Below, piece after piece: positions 18,086 to 26,277 of a stretch of DNA of 64,000 nt. The notes beneath the pieces were generated by a model that did not search any database, had not been told where the DNA came from, and saw only the letters and a program-made list of their open reading frames with translations. Numbering within the stretch: position 1 is the stretch's first letter; the number at the start of each line of letters is the position of its first letter. This stretch comes from Candidatus Devosia phytovorans. Its GTDB lineage: Bacteria > Pseudomonadota > Alphaproteobacteria > Rhizobiales > Devosiaceae. A program made the translations under genes and the position numbers. The stretch lies in assembly GCA_029202405.1 (NCBI GenBank), contig CP119312.1:3601001-3665000 (forward strand), written 5' to 3'.

Positions 18086-19101
18086 TGGGCCCACTCCGTG
18101 CCGCGTTCGGCCAGCTGTTGTGCGGTCAGCGCCAGCTTCATGGCGTTGAAGGCGCGTTCCTGCGGCATGGCCGTCTCGGTGCGATTGCGCACATCGTCGA
18201 GGAACTGCCGACCGAAAGGCCGATCGACCTTGGAACAGTCGACGTGGCGCGGACCTTCCTTGTTGACGATGAAGAGGTGATCGGTGCCGGGCTTGCCGGC
18301 AATGTCGATATATTTGCGCAGCTCGATATAGCCCTCGGTGCCCAGGATGGTGAGGCGACCGTCGCCCCAGGTCGGCAGGCCCTCGGGCGTGAACCAGTCA
18401 ACGCGGATGTAGCCCGAGGTGTCGGCGGTCTTGAGATGCACGTCGCCGACATCCTGCAGGCCGGGGCGGTCGGGATGGTTGCGATTGGCCACGGTGGCCG
18501 AAGTCACCTCGGCATCGAGCGCATTGGAGAAGAACAGGAACTGTTCGAACTGGTGGCTGGCGATATCGCAGAGGATGCCGCCATAGCGCTGCCGGGTGAA
18601 AAACCAGTCCGGCCGGTTGTTGAGGCGCAGCGAATGGGGGCCGAGACCCACCGTATTGATGACCTTGCCGATGGCGCCCTGGGCGATGAGATTGCCGGCT
18701 TCGACGGTGGCGCGCACTTCGAAATGTTCCGAATAGAGCACCGAATAGATGCGGCCAGTCTCCTGCTGCACTTTCCGCAGTTCGGCGAGCTGGTCAAAGG
18801 TCGTCATGCCGGGCTTGTCGGTCAGCACGTCCTTGCCATGCTGCATGGCGGCAATGGAGATCGCCGCACGATCGGCCGGAATGGCCGAGGTCAGCACCAC
18901 GCCAATGGCAGGGTCTTCCAGGATGGCACGCGGATCATTGACGCGCTTGGCCTGCGGATATTTTGCGCCGAAAGCCTCGGCGAGATCGTCTTCGACGGCG
19001 TGGAAGGCGGTGAACTGGGCACCGGCCTCGAGCAGGCAATCGACCTGGCCATAGATATGGGCATGATTGATGCCGATGGCGGCAAACTTGATGTCACTCA
19101 T
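18082..19101 (-). CDS. Gfo/Idh/MocA family oxidoreductase
   Basis: A second dehydrogenase of the family, 339 aa and clearly divergent from its neighbour. The N-terminus (FAAIGINHAHIYGQVDCLLEA, hallmarked by IGINHAHIYG) has an unusual dinucleotide turn with His residues rather than GxGxxG. KDVLTDKPGMTTFDQLAEL replaces the usual EKP by DKP, still with the catalytic Lys. GGILCDIASHQFEQFLFF carries the conserved His of the active site. Pairing of two such enzymes in one sugar operon suggests a two-step oxidation or an oxidation/reduction (epimerisation) scheme. It is coupled by 4-base overlap to the downstream dehydrogenase and 4 bases after the permease gene. Confidence 0.88.
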   Translation of the reverse strand: MSDIKFAAIGINHAHIYGQVDCLLEAGAQFTAFHAVEDDLAEAFGAKYPQAKRVNDPRAILEDPAIGVVLTSAIPADRAAISIAAMQHGKDVLTDKPGMTTFDQLAELRKVQQETGRIYSVLYSEHFEVRATVEAGNLIAQGAIGKVINTVGLGPHSLRLNNRPDWFFTRQRYGGILCDIASHQFEQFLFFSNALDAEVTSATVANRNHPDRPGLQDVGDVHLKTADTSGYIRVDWFTPEGLPTWGDGRLTILGTEGYIELRKYIDIAGKPGTDHLFIVNKEGPRHVDCSKVDRPFGRQFLDDVRNRTETAMPQERAFNAMKLALTAQQLAERGTEWAQ

Positions 19102-19105
19102 GGGT

Positions 19106-19993
19106 CTAGCGTTTCATACCAGTCGTGGCGATGCCCTCGATGAGCAGTCGCTGGAAGAAGAGGAAGAACAGGAAGATCGGCACAATGCTGAGCACGCTCA
19201 TGGCAAACATGCCGCCGAAATCGGACATGCCGGTATTATCGGTGAAGGTGCGCAGGCCGAGCATGACCGTGTATTGGCGCAGATCGCTGAGGTAGATCAG
19301 CGGGCCAAAGAAGTCGTCCCAAGTCCAGATGAAGGTGAAGATCGCCGCCGTGGCCAGCACGGGCATGGAGAGCGGCATGATGATCTTCCAGTAGATGCGC
19401 CAGGGGCCAGCACCGTCCATGCGCGCCGCTTCGTCGAGCTCCTTGGGCAGGCCGCGGAAGAACTGCACCATTAGGAAGATGAAGAAGGCGTCGGCGGCGA
19501 GGAATTTCGGCACCACCAGCGGCAGGAAAGTGTTCACCCAGCCGATGTTGAGGAAGAGCACATATTGCGGAATCAGCGTGACCTGCGAGGGCAGCATCAG
19601 CGTCATCAGCATCATGGCGAACCAGAAGTTGCGACCGGCAAATTCGAGGCGCGCGAAGGCATAGGCGGTCAGCGAACAGGCCAGCACATTGCCGCAGACG
19701 CTGAGGATCGAGATGATGAAGGAGTTGATGAACAGCTGGCCAAAGCCGCCCCGCAACCCGTTCCAGCCGCGAATATAGGAATCGAAACTCCAGTTGATCG
19801 ACGGCATGATGGAGGCGCCCGAGGTGAAGATCTCGTTCTCCGGCCGGAAGCTGGCTGCCAGCAGCCAGAGCAGGGGATAGAGCATCACGATGGAGGCGAT
19901 GATCAGCGCGGCATGGGCCAGTACCGACATCAGCTTGCGTCTGGAGGGTGAGGTGGCCGTGACGACGGTCAGGCGCTCGACATCAGTCGTCAT
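19106..19993 (-). CDS. carbohydrate ABC transporter permease (MalG family)
   Basis: Inner-membrane permease of 295 aa with about six hydrophobic segments. The cytoplasmic coupling helix EAARMDGAGPWRIYWKIIMP (EAA motif, about residues 190-210) is intact. Its N-terminus overlaps the C-terminus of the upstream MalF-type gene by 11 bases. Together with the binding protein and the UgpC-type ATPase it forms a complete class-I sugar importer. Confidence 0.93.
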   Translation of the reverse strand: MTTDVERLTVVTATSPSRRKLMSVLAHAALIIASIVMLYPLLWLLAASFRPENEIFTSGASIMPSINWSFDSYIRGWNGLRGGFGQLFINSFIISILSVCGNVLACSLTAYAFARLEFAGRNFWFAMMLMTLMLPSQVTLIPQYVLFLNIGWVNTFLPLVVPKFLAADAFFIFLMVQFFRGLPKELDEAARMDGAGPWRIYWKIIMPLSMPVLATAAIFTFIWTWDDFFGPLIYLSDLRQYTVMLGLRTFTDNTGMSDFGGMFAMSVLSIVPIFLFFLFFQRLLIEGIATTGMKR

Positions 19994-20930
19994 AATGCAC
20001 CCAATACTTGCTGGTCAGGAAGGAGAAGGCGGTGAAGGCGGCGACGATCGCCAGCAGTACCCAGGCCAGCGCCGAAGCATAGCCCATGCGGAAGAAGCCG
20101 AAGGCCTCGTTGTAGAGGTAGAGCGTATAGAACAGGGTCGAATTGATCGGACCGCCCGTGCCGCCCGAGATGATGAAGCTCGGGGTAAAGCTCTTGAAGG
20201 CCTCGATGGTCTGGATGATGGCGTTAAAGAAGACCACCGGCGTCAGCATGGGCAGCGTGATCTTCCAGAACTGGCGCCATTTGCTGGCACCATCGAGGCT
20301 TGCCGCCTCATACATGTCCTGCGGAATCTGCCTGAGACCGGCGAGGAAGATGATCATCGGCGAACCGAACTGCCAGATGGCAAGAATGATCAGCGTCCAG
20401 AGCGAATAGTTGGGATTGGAAATCCAGCTCGGTCCGACAATGCCGAAATTGGCGAGCAGCTGATTGACCAGGCCGTTGCCGGCAAAGATCTGGCGCCAGA
20501 GGATGGCGATGGCCACCGATGCGCCGAGCAGGCTGGGCAGATAGAACATGGCGCGATAGATCGTCAGGCCCTTCATGCCGCGATTGAGCAACAGGGCCAC
20601 ACCCAGCGCGAAGGCCAGCTTGAGCGGCACCGAGAAGATGACGAAGAAGAAGGTGACCCGCATGGACGCCGAGAATTTCGGGTCATTGGTGAACATGCGG
20701 ACATAGTTGTCCATGCCGGCCCAGCGCGGTGCGGTGAGCAGGTCGAAATGGGTGAAGCTGAGGTAGAAGGACGTCAGGATCGGCCCGATGGTCAGGCCGA
20801 AGAAGCCGATGAACCAGGGCAGAAGAAACAGGTAGCCGGGGGCGTGGTTCTGCCACACCCCGGACCAGTAGGATGGAGAGGCCACGCGGGCGGCTCCGGG
20901 CGAAGCTTTGGTATCGACCTGCGTGGCCAT
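19983..20930 (-). CDS. carbohydrate ABC transporter permease (MalF/UgpA family)
   Basis: The 315-aa partner permease, with about six hydrophobic segments starting after a 25-residue cytoplasmic N-terminus. The EAA loop MYEAASLDGASKWRQFWKIT (about residues 215-234) is conserved. Start ATG at 20930, 13 bases after the binding-protein stop. Operon position and overlap with the MalG-type gene show co-expression. Confidence 0.93.
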   Translation of the reverse strand: MATQVDTKASPGAARVASPSYWSGVWQNHAPGYLFLLPWFIGFFGLTIGPILTSFYLSFTHFDLLTAPRWAGMDNYVRMFTNDPKFSASMRVTFFFVIFSVPLKLAFALGVALLLNRGMKGLTIYRAMFYLPSLLGASVAIAILWRQIFAGNGLVNQLLANFGIVGPSWISNPNYSLWTLIILAIWQFGSPMIIFLAGLRQIPQDMYEAASLDGASKWRQFWKITLPMLTPVVFFNAIIQTIEAFKSFTPSFIISGGTGGPINSTLFYTLYLYNEAFGFFRMGYASALAWVLLAIVAAFTAFSFLTSKYWVHYDD

Positions 20931-20943
20931 AGTCTCGTCTCCG

Positions 20944-22239
20944 TTAGGCGGAGCGTTGCAGAATGGCCGTGGCTTCGGTGACGAAGTACTGGCCGGCGTC
21001 CTCTGGCGAGCGGGCGCCGAAAGCGACTTCCTGGCTCAGCATACGGAGCAGGGAGATGTCGATTTCACCGGCCGCTGCTGGTGGCGGAGGCGGAATGGGG
21101 CCGAGCAAGTCACCTAGGTTGGACACATAGTCGAGCGCGATCTGGTCCTGCTCGCTGAGCTCGGGCGCGATCGAGGCGCGCACGGCTTCAAAGCAAGGAA
21201 TGCCGCGCTCGACGCCCAGCACTTTTGCCGCTTCGAGATCATTGACGAAGAAGCTGAGATATTCGGCGGCCAGTTCCTTGTTGGCCGACGAACCGCCGAT
21301 TGAGAAGAACATAGAGGGCTTGCGATAGTGACCGCCACCGACGCCGGCCGCGATGCGCGGATAGGAGGTGATGGTCAGCTTGTCCTGCATCAGGGTCTGG
21401 AAGGCGACCAGCTGGTTGGAGTTGGACGGCATCATCGCCGCCTTGCCCAGCACCACCATGGTCACTTCGAGCGGGCCGCCGGTATCGAGGGCCTGATCCT
21501 CGGCACTGACACAGATGCCGGCCTCGCGGAATTCGGCCCAGAGGGCAAACCATTCAGTCATTTCGGCAGCGGTAAAGCCAAGCTGGCCTTCGGCGGTATA
21601 GAGCGCCAGGCCCTTCTGACGCAGCCAGTTGTCGAGCATGGGCTCGGAGCCTGAACCGTCGGCAATCGCCTTCATGCCACCGCGGATATTGGCGGTCTTG
21701 AAGGCTTCACCCATGGCACGCAAGTCGTCCATTGTCGTGTCGCGATTGGGCGGCTCGATGCCGGCTTCCTCGAAGGCAGTCAGATTGACCACCTGGGCCA
21801 CGGAATTGGCGCCAAGGCTGATGCCATAGAGCTTGCCGTCGACCTTGCCGCCCTCGAGCTGGTCTTCATCGAAGCCGTCGAGCTTGAGGCCGGCGCCGAC
21901 ATAGTCGTCGAGCGGGGCGATGGCGTTGCGCTTGGCGTATTCGACGATATAGCGATAGTCCATCTGGATGACGTCGGGGGCATTGCCGCCGGCGGTTTCG
22001 GTCGCCAGCTTGGGCCAGTAATCGGCCCAGCCAAGGAAGCTGGAATCCACCTGGGCGCCATTGGCGGTGGCGAAGAGTTCGTTGACGCCATAGGTGCGGT
22101 CAGCACGGGCCTGGCCGCCCCAGAAGAACTGGCGGAGCGAGGTGCCTTGAGCAAAGGCCGGCGTGAAACCGGCGACACCGGCAGCCACAAGAGCGGTCGA
22201 GCCCATCAGGAACTGGCGGCGATCGATACGGATAGTCAT
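20944..22239 (-). CDS. sugar ABC transporter substrate-binding protein
   Basis: Extracellular solute-binding protein of 431 aa (family 1, MalE/UgpB-like). The N-terminus IDRRQFLMGSTALVAAG is a twin-arginine-like export signal with cleavage near AFAQG (about residue 31). LATETAGGNAPDVIQMDYRY and LYGISLGANSV are typical of the first lobe. A PPPPPAAAG stretch occurs near the C-terminus. First gene of the operon, with GGGAGGAATATCAG before the ATG. Ligand unknown; the two dehydrogenases downstream suggest a sugar or polyol. Confidence 0.9.
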   Translation of the reverse strand: MTIRIDRRQFLMGSTALVAAGVAGFTPAFAQGTSLRQFFWGGQARADRTYGVNELFATANGAQVDSSFLGWADYWPKLATETAGGNAPDVIQMDYRYIVEYAKRNAIAPLDDYVGAGLKLDGFDEDQLEGGKVDGKLYGISLGANSVAQVVNLTAFEEAGIEPPNRDTTMDDLRAMGEAFKTANIRGGMKAIADGSGSEPMLDNWLRQKGLALYTAEGQLGFTAAEMTEWFALWAEFREAGICVSAEDQALDTGGPLEVTMVVLGKAAMMPSNSNQLVAFQTLMQDKLTITSYPRIAAGVGGGHYRKPSMFFSIGGSSANKELAAEYLSFFVNDLEAAKVLGVERGIPCFEAVRASIAPELSEQDQIALDYVSNLGDLLGPIPPPPPAAAGEIDISLLRMLSQEVAFGARSPEDAGQYFVTEATAILQRSA

Positions 22240-22587
22240 TCTGATATTCCTCCCATCAAAAATGTTGTGGCGGGCCCTGGCCCTTGCCTCGTGAAACGCA
22301 GCCTCCCCGCCGCTAAATCACCAACTGGTTACAAACCATGCGGATTGTTTGACTTGTCAATCCGGCGATACGTTCCTTCCCGAAGCTCCGTCTTCCAGCA
22401 TTGCCAGAACCGGATGGTTACGACTAGCACGCGGCCTTTGGCGGAGGCAATGCACTTGTATGGAAGTTTGATGGCAAGCAGATTCCGCCCGTCATTCTCT
22501 CCCGTTGCCAACAGCATTACCCAGTCCGCACCAAATGAAAAATACGAAATGCTGGCTCTAGCCATAGATAAAATCTATGGTCAAAGC
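22240..22587. other. divergent regulatory region between the sugar ABC operon and lysR
   Basis: 348 bases without a convincing gene. Three short inverted repeats stand out: TGGTT-ACA-AACCA (22326-22338), TTGAC-TT-GTCAA (22349-22360) and CCATAGAT-AAA-ATCTATGG (22562-22580). They are candidate sites for the divergently encoded regulator or another factor. Confidence 0.6.
22562..22580. promoter_or_regulatory. palindromic LysR-type operator candidate
   Basis: Perfect 8-bp arms CCATAGAT (22562-22569) and ATCTATGG (22573-22580) with an AAA spacer. The core ATAGATAAAATCTAT fits the T-N11-A LysR box. It ends seven bases before the proposed lysR start, suiting autorepression; if the gene starts at 22549 the site would be inside it. 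Confidence 0.6.
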
Positions 22588-23511
22588 ATGGACAAGTTGC
22601 TCAACCAATTTCTGGCCGTGGCCGATGCGGGCTCGATTACAGGAGCGTCTGCGGCCCTTCTGGTCACCCAGCCGACGCTCACCTTCAACATGCGCAAACT
22701 CGAGGAGCAGATCGGCGTCAAGCTGCTGCAGCGCTCGTCTCGTGGGGTGACGCTCACCACCTATGGCGAGACGCTTTACGAGAATGCACGGCTGATGCGG
22801 CGCCTGCATCACAATATGCTGGGCGCCATTGCCGATCAGCGCGAGCGCAGCGAACGCGGCATTTCCATGGGCTCGGGCTATTCGTGGTGGACGCTGTTTC
22901 TCAAGGACATGGTGGTGGACTATCAGCGCCAGTTTCCCAATGCGCCGGTGCATGTGAGCCTTGGCAACCAGTTGCGCTGCATGGACCAGTTGATCGCCGG
23001 GGATATTTCGCTGTTCCTGGCGCATGAATTCGAGGGGCTGAGCCCGCATGTCGGGGTCGAGTTCCTGCCACTGACACAGGTGCGGCACGGGTTTTTCGTG
23101 CGTCAAGGCCATCCCCTGTTGGGCCGCCCTCGTCGGGTCAGCGAGATCGAGGCCTATCCGCAGGCGACAACGACGCCACCGGAAAGCCGGCACCAGCGCT
23201 ATTTCGACGCCAGCCGTCGCCATACGCGGGCAGAAACGGTGTTCGATCGCACCAGCTATGCCTTTGCCTCCAATGCGCTGGAGGCCTGCGTTGACTATGT
23301 GCAGAGCTGCGACGCGGTGTTGCGGCACAGCCAGGTCATGGAAGAGAGCTTTGCGCACCAGGGGCTGGTTGCGGTGGAACAGGCCGAAATGCCGCGCGAG
23401 AGCCGGATGGGGATTTACCTGCTCGCCGAGAGCCGGCACGAGGAGCGGATCGTTGATCTGGTCAGACGAATTGGAGAGGCAGCGGCTGCAGTCCTGCCTC
23501 CGCTTGCGTAA
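22588..23511 (+). CDS. LysR-family transcriptional regulator
   Basis: A 307-aa regulator with an N-terminal winged helix (residues 1-60: LNQFLAVADAGSITGASAAL, recognition helix TQPTLTFNMRKLEE) and a C-terminal substrate-binding domain (about 90-300). It is divergent from the sugar ABC operon and likely controls it. I prefer the ATG at 22588, which matches typical LTTR N-termini, although it has no good Shine-Dalgarno; an in-frame ATG at 22549 is possible. LysR control of a MalE-type sugar operon is less usual than LacI or ROK. Confidence 0.88.
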   Translation: MDKLLNQFLAVADAGSITGASAALLVTQPTLTFNMRKLEEQIGVKLLQRSSRGVTLTTYGETLYENARLMRRLHHNMLGAIADQRERSERGISMGSGYSWWTLFLKDMVVDYQRQFPNAPVHVSLGNQLRCMDQLIAGDISLFLAHEFEGLSPHVGVEFLPLTQVRHGFFVRQGHPLLGRPRRVSEIEAYPQATTTPPESRHQRYFDASRRHTRAETVFDRTSYAFASNALEACVDYVQSCDAVLRHSQVMEESFAHQGLVAVEQAEMPRESRMGIYLLAESRHEERIVDLVRRIGEAAAAVLPPLA

Positions 23512-23514
23512 GCC

Positions 23515-24198
23515 TCAGTTTCGCGTCTTGAGGTAGTCCACCACCATCTGCACCGCCTGGGCCTCGCGCTCCTGCACCATGTCGATGCCGCTCAGATCGC
23601 GATCAAAGATGACCGACAGGGTCGCCATGTTGGAGACGTAGAAAAAGCCCAGCGCCGCGATGGAAATATAGAGCTGCACCGGATCGACATCGCGGCGGAA
23701 AATGCCGGCATCGGCGCCGCGCTCGACAATGGTGCGGATCTGTCCGACCAGCGGGGAATGCAGCGCCGGAATATCCGAGAGCGACTTCAGGAAACGCGCA
23801 TTCTCGATGTTTTCCGTATTGAGCAGGCGCGGAAACCAGGGATTGGCGAGGAAGTGGCGGAAGGTGAAACGCACCAGCCGGTCCATGGCATCGACAGGAC
23901 CATATTGATCGAGCGACAGCGCGCGCTCGCCGCGGCGGATTTCCTGATAGGCATCGAGCAGGACAGCCCGGTAGAGGTCCTCCTTGTTGCCGAAATAGTG
24001 GTAGAGCAGCCGCTTGTTGGCGCCGGCCAGCGTCGCAATGGCGTCCACCCGCGCGCCCTCGAAGCCACGCGCGGCAAATTCGGCCCGCGCCGCCACGAGG
24101 ATGGCCGCCTTGGTCTTTTCCGCATTGCGCTGGCGCTTGGGGGCGTCAGCCTTGCGCGTCGGCGGTGCCGCGTCCGCGGCTGAAGAGGGGTCTGACAC
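23515..24198 (-). CDS. TetR/AcrR-family transcriptional regulator
   Basis: A 227-aa repressor. The DNA-binding domain covers residues about 25-80: KTKAAILVAARAEFAARGFE, then VDAIATLAGANKRLLYHYF, the usual TetR helix-turn-helix, followed by a ligand-binding domain of the TetR_C type. The start is a GTG at 24198, lying inside the 3' end of tctA (53-base overlap), so the true start may be further in. Its location as the last gene after tctCBA suggests it responds to the transported acid and controls that operon. Confidence 0.85.
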   Translation of the reverse strand: MSDPSSAADAAPPTRKADAPKRQRNAEKTKAAILVAARAEFAARGFEGARVDAIATLAGANKRLLYHYFGNKEDLYRAVLLDAYQEIRRGERALSLDQYGPVDAMDRLVRFTFRHFLANPWFPRLLNTENIENARFLKSLSDIPALHSPLVGQIRTIVERGADAGIFRRDVDPVQLYISIAALGFFYVSNMATLSVIFDRDLSGIDMVQEREAQAVQMVVDYLKTRN

Positions 24199-25672
24199 GC
24201 TTGGATACCGAGGGAATGGACATCAAAATCGTCGCGACGATGATCAGGCAGATAACAGCCGAGATCGGCCGGGTAAAGAAGGGGGTCGGATCGCCATTGG
24301 TCAACATCAACCCGCGTCGCAGGTTGAGATCGAGCAGGTCGCCGAGCACGATGCCCAGCACCAGCGGCGCCATGGGGAATTTCATCTCGCGCAGCAGGAA
24401 GCCGACGATGCCGAAAAACAGCATGACATAGACGTCGAACAGGCGTTGGGTGATGGCGAAAGAGCCAACAACGCAAAGCACATAGATGACCGCCATCAGG
24501 CGCTCGCGCGGTACCGAGAGCACCTTGATGAAGACCTTGGTCAGCGACAGGCCAAAGATCAGGTTGGCCAGCGTTGCCAGCAGCAGCATGGCGACGACCT
24601 GGTAGAGGAAGATCGGGTTTTCGACCATCAGCATGGGCCCGGGGCGAATGCCATGGATCAGCATGGCGGCGATCAGCACGGCTGCAGCGGCCGAGCCGGG
24701 CAAGGCCAGGGTCAGCGTCGGAATCATGGCGGCGGAGACCACGGCATTGTCGCCGGTTTCGGCGGCGATCAGGCCTTCCTGGCTGCCCTTGCCGAATTCT
24801 TCGGGATGCTTGCTGGCTTTCTTGGCGGCAGCATAGGAGCTCCAGGAGCCGACATCTTCGCCGACGCCAGGAATGATACCGACGAAAGTGCCGATGATGC
24901 CGGAGCGGATGATGGTCTTCCAATATTGGAAAATCTCGCGCAGCGTCGGCACGACGCGGTCATTGACCGGCACGATATTGGCCACGGCCGTGCGCTTCAT
25001 CGAGGAGAGGATTTCGGCAAGGCCAAAGGCGCCGACCATGGCGGGAATGATATCGACACCGCCGCCCAGTGCTGGAATGCCGAAGGTGAAGCGCTGGTGG
25101 GCATGCAGCGTCTCCATGCCCACCATGGCAACGAGCAGGCCCAGGATGCCGGCGATATAGCCCTTGAGCGGCGTATCGCTGCCGGTCATCTGGCCCGAGA
25201 TCACCACGCCAAACAGCGCCAGCCAGAAGAATTCATAGGAGCCGAATTTGAGCGCCGCTTCGGAGAGGATTGGCGCGATGATGGCGAGAAAGAAAATGCC
25301 CACCAAAGTGCCCAGTGTGGAGGACGTGGTGGCGAGACCCATGGCGAGACCCGCCTTGCCCTGCAGCGCCAGGGGGTGACCATCGAGCGTCGCCGCGGCA
25401 TTGGCGGGCGTGCCGGGAATATTGAGCAGGATAGCGGTACGGCTGCCGCCATAGATGGCGCCGAGATAGACGCACATCAGCGTCAGGATCGCCTGGTCGG
25501 CCTGCATTTTATAGGTCAGCGTCACCAATAGCGCGACGCCCATGGTGGCGGTGAGGCCGGGCAGGATGCCGATGACCAGACCGAGCAGCGTCGCCCAGAC
25601 CACATTGAACAGGCTGCCCGGCGTCAGGAAATGCGCCACGCCAGCGCCAAGGAGAACAAGACCGTCAAACAT
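24146..25672 (-). CDS. tctA: tripartite tricarboxylate transporter large permease TctA
   Basis: Large membrane subunit (508 aa, about 11-12 hydrophobic segments) of a secondary TTT transporter using a periplasmic binding protein. GLVIGILPGLTATMGVALL near residue 40 and the repeated GIIPGVGEDVGSWSSYAAA near residue 260 are the two PG-containing family repeats. GGSRTAILLNIPGTPANAAA (about 75-95) is another TctA hallmark. ATG at 25672 follows AGGAGAAAACC. Downstream of tctB by 9 bases. Substrate is a di- or tricarboxylate by family; which one cannot be told. Confidence 0.94.
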   Translation of the reverse strand: MFDGLVLLGAGVAHFLTPGSLFNVVWATLLGLVIGILPGLTATMGVALLVTLTYKMQADQAILTLMCVYLGAIYGGSRTAILLNIPGTPANAAATLDGHPLALQGKAGLAMGLATTSSTLGTLVGIFFLAIIAPILSEAALKFGSYEFFWLALFGVVISGQMTGSDTPLKGYIAGILGLLVAMVGMETLHAHQRFTFGIPALGGGVDIIPAMVGAFGLAEILSSMKRTAVANIVPVNDRVVPTLREIFQYWKTIIRSGIIGTFVGIIPGVGEDVGSWSSYAAAKKASKHPEEFGKGSQEGLIAAETGDNAVVSAAMIPTLTLALPGSAAAAVLIAAMLIHGIRPGPMLMVENPIFLYQVVAMLLLATLANLIFGLSLTKVFIKVLSVPRERLMAVIYVLCVVGSFAITQRLFDVYVMLFFGIVGFLLREMKFPMAPLVLGIVLGDLLDLNLRRGLMLTNGDPTPFFTRPISAVICLIIVATILMSIPSVSKRVRPLFSRGRGTADAQG

Positions 25673-25681
25673 GGTTTTCTC

Positions 25682-26206
25682 CTAGGGCAGGCGAACGAGG
25701 AAGATGCGTTCGAAGACATAGTAGGTGCCGCCACCGCCAACGGCCGCAATGCCGAGCGCCCAGAGCAGGGCTGGCACGATGGGCTTTGGCGTATCGGCCA
25801 TCACCGTCTCGAACAGCACGATGAAGGCGAAGATGAAGAGCCCGGCGGCCAGCCAGAAGGGCATGCGACCCATCAGGCCGAGCGTGAAGACCAGCGCCAG
25901 GCCGAGCACGACCAGCACACGCAGCGACGTCCAGGAAAACAGCAATTGTAGCAAAAGGGCGCCACTGCCCGGCGCGCTCAGCTTCCACGAGCGCAGGACC
26001 AGCAGGGAACCGCAGATGGTCAGGGCAATGCCCAGAAACAGTGGCACCAGACCGGGAATGGTGGCCGGATTGATGCGGCGCACTTCGAGCCGGTCCATGG
26101 TCCAGGAGAAATAGACCACGGCAACGCCCAGGGCGACGAGCAGGCAGGCGGTGATGAGATCGGCACGGGCCCGGACGGCCTCTTCGCTCGTATCCGGCAT
26201 GCTCAT
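25682..26206 (-). CDS. tctB: tripartite tricarboxylate transporter small permease TctB
   Basis: Small membrane subunit, 174 aa with four predicted hydrophobic segments, the usual TctB size and topology. The ATG at 26206 is chosen; the frame continues to 26239 without support. It is separated from tctC by a hairpin (26247-26271), which may let the binding protein be made in excess. Confidence 0.85.
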   Translation of the reverse strand: MSMPDTSEEAVRARADLITACLLVALGVAVVYFSWTMDRLEVRRINPATIPGLVPLFLGIALTICGSLLVLRSWKLSAPGSGALLLQLLFSWTSLRVLVVLGLALVFTLGLMGRMPFWLAAGLFIFAFIVLFETVMADTPKPIVPALLWALGIAAVGGGGTYYVFERIFLVRLP

Positions 26207-26237
26207 GATGGCCTCGGGTCTGGGCTGCCGGGGCAGC

Positions 26238-26271
26238 AAAAGAAAAGAGGGTGAGGACGCGCCCCACCCTC
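26238..26271 (-). terminator. intra-operon terminator between tctC and tctB
   Basis: Arms GAGGGTG (26247-26253) and CACCCTC (26265-26271). On the minus strand the stem is followed by TTTTCTTTT. It starts 7 bases after the tctC stop, so it likely ends most transcripts after tctC while allowing some read-through to tctBA. Confidence 0.75.
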
Positions 26272-26277
26272 GCCGGC

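Noticed and set aside
18085..19143. 352-codon plus-strand open frame opposite the Gfo/Idh/MocA gene
   Set aside because: Antisense shadow; the minus-strand frame has a clear enzyme signature.
22240..22360. Sigma-70 promoter for the sugar ABC operon at the TTGAC repeat
   Set aside because: TTGACA on the minus strand has no good -10 at 16-18 bases; the nearest is about 20 bases away, so no promoter is claimed.
24014..25531. 505-codon plus-strand open frame opposite tctA and the TetR gene
   Set aside because: Antisense to recognisable TctA repeats; composition is rich in Gln, His, Arg and Asp, as expected from the complement of membrane-protein codons.
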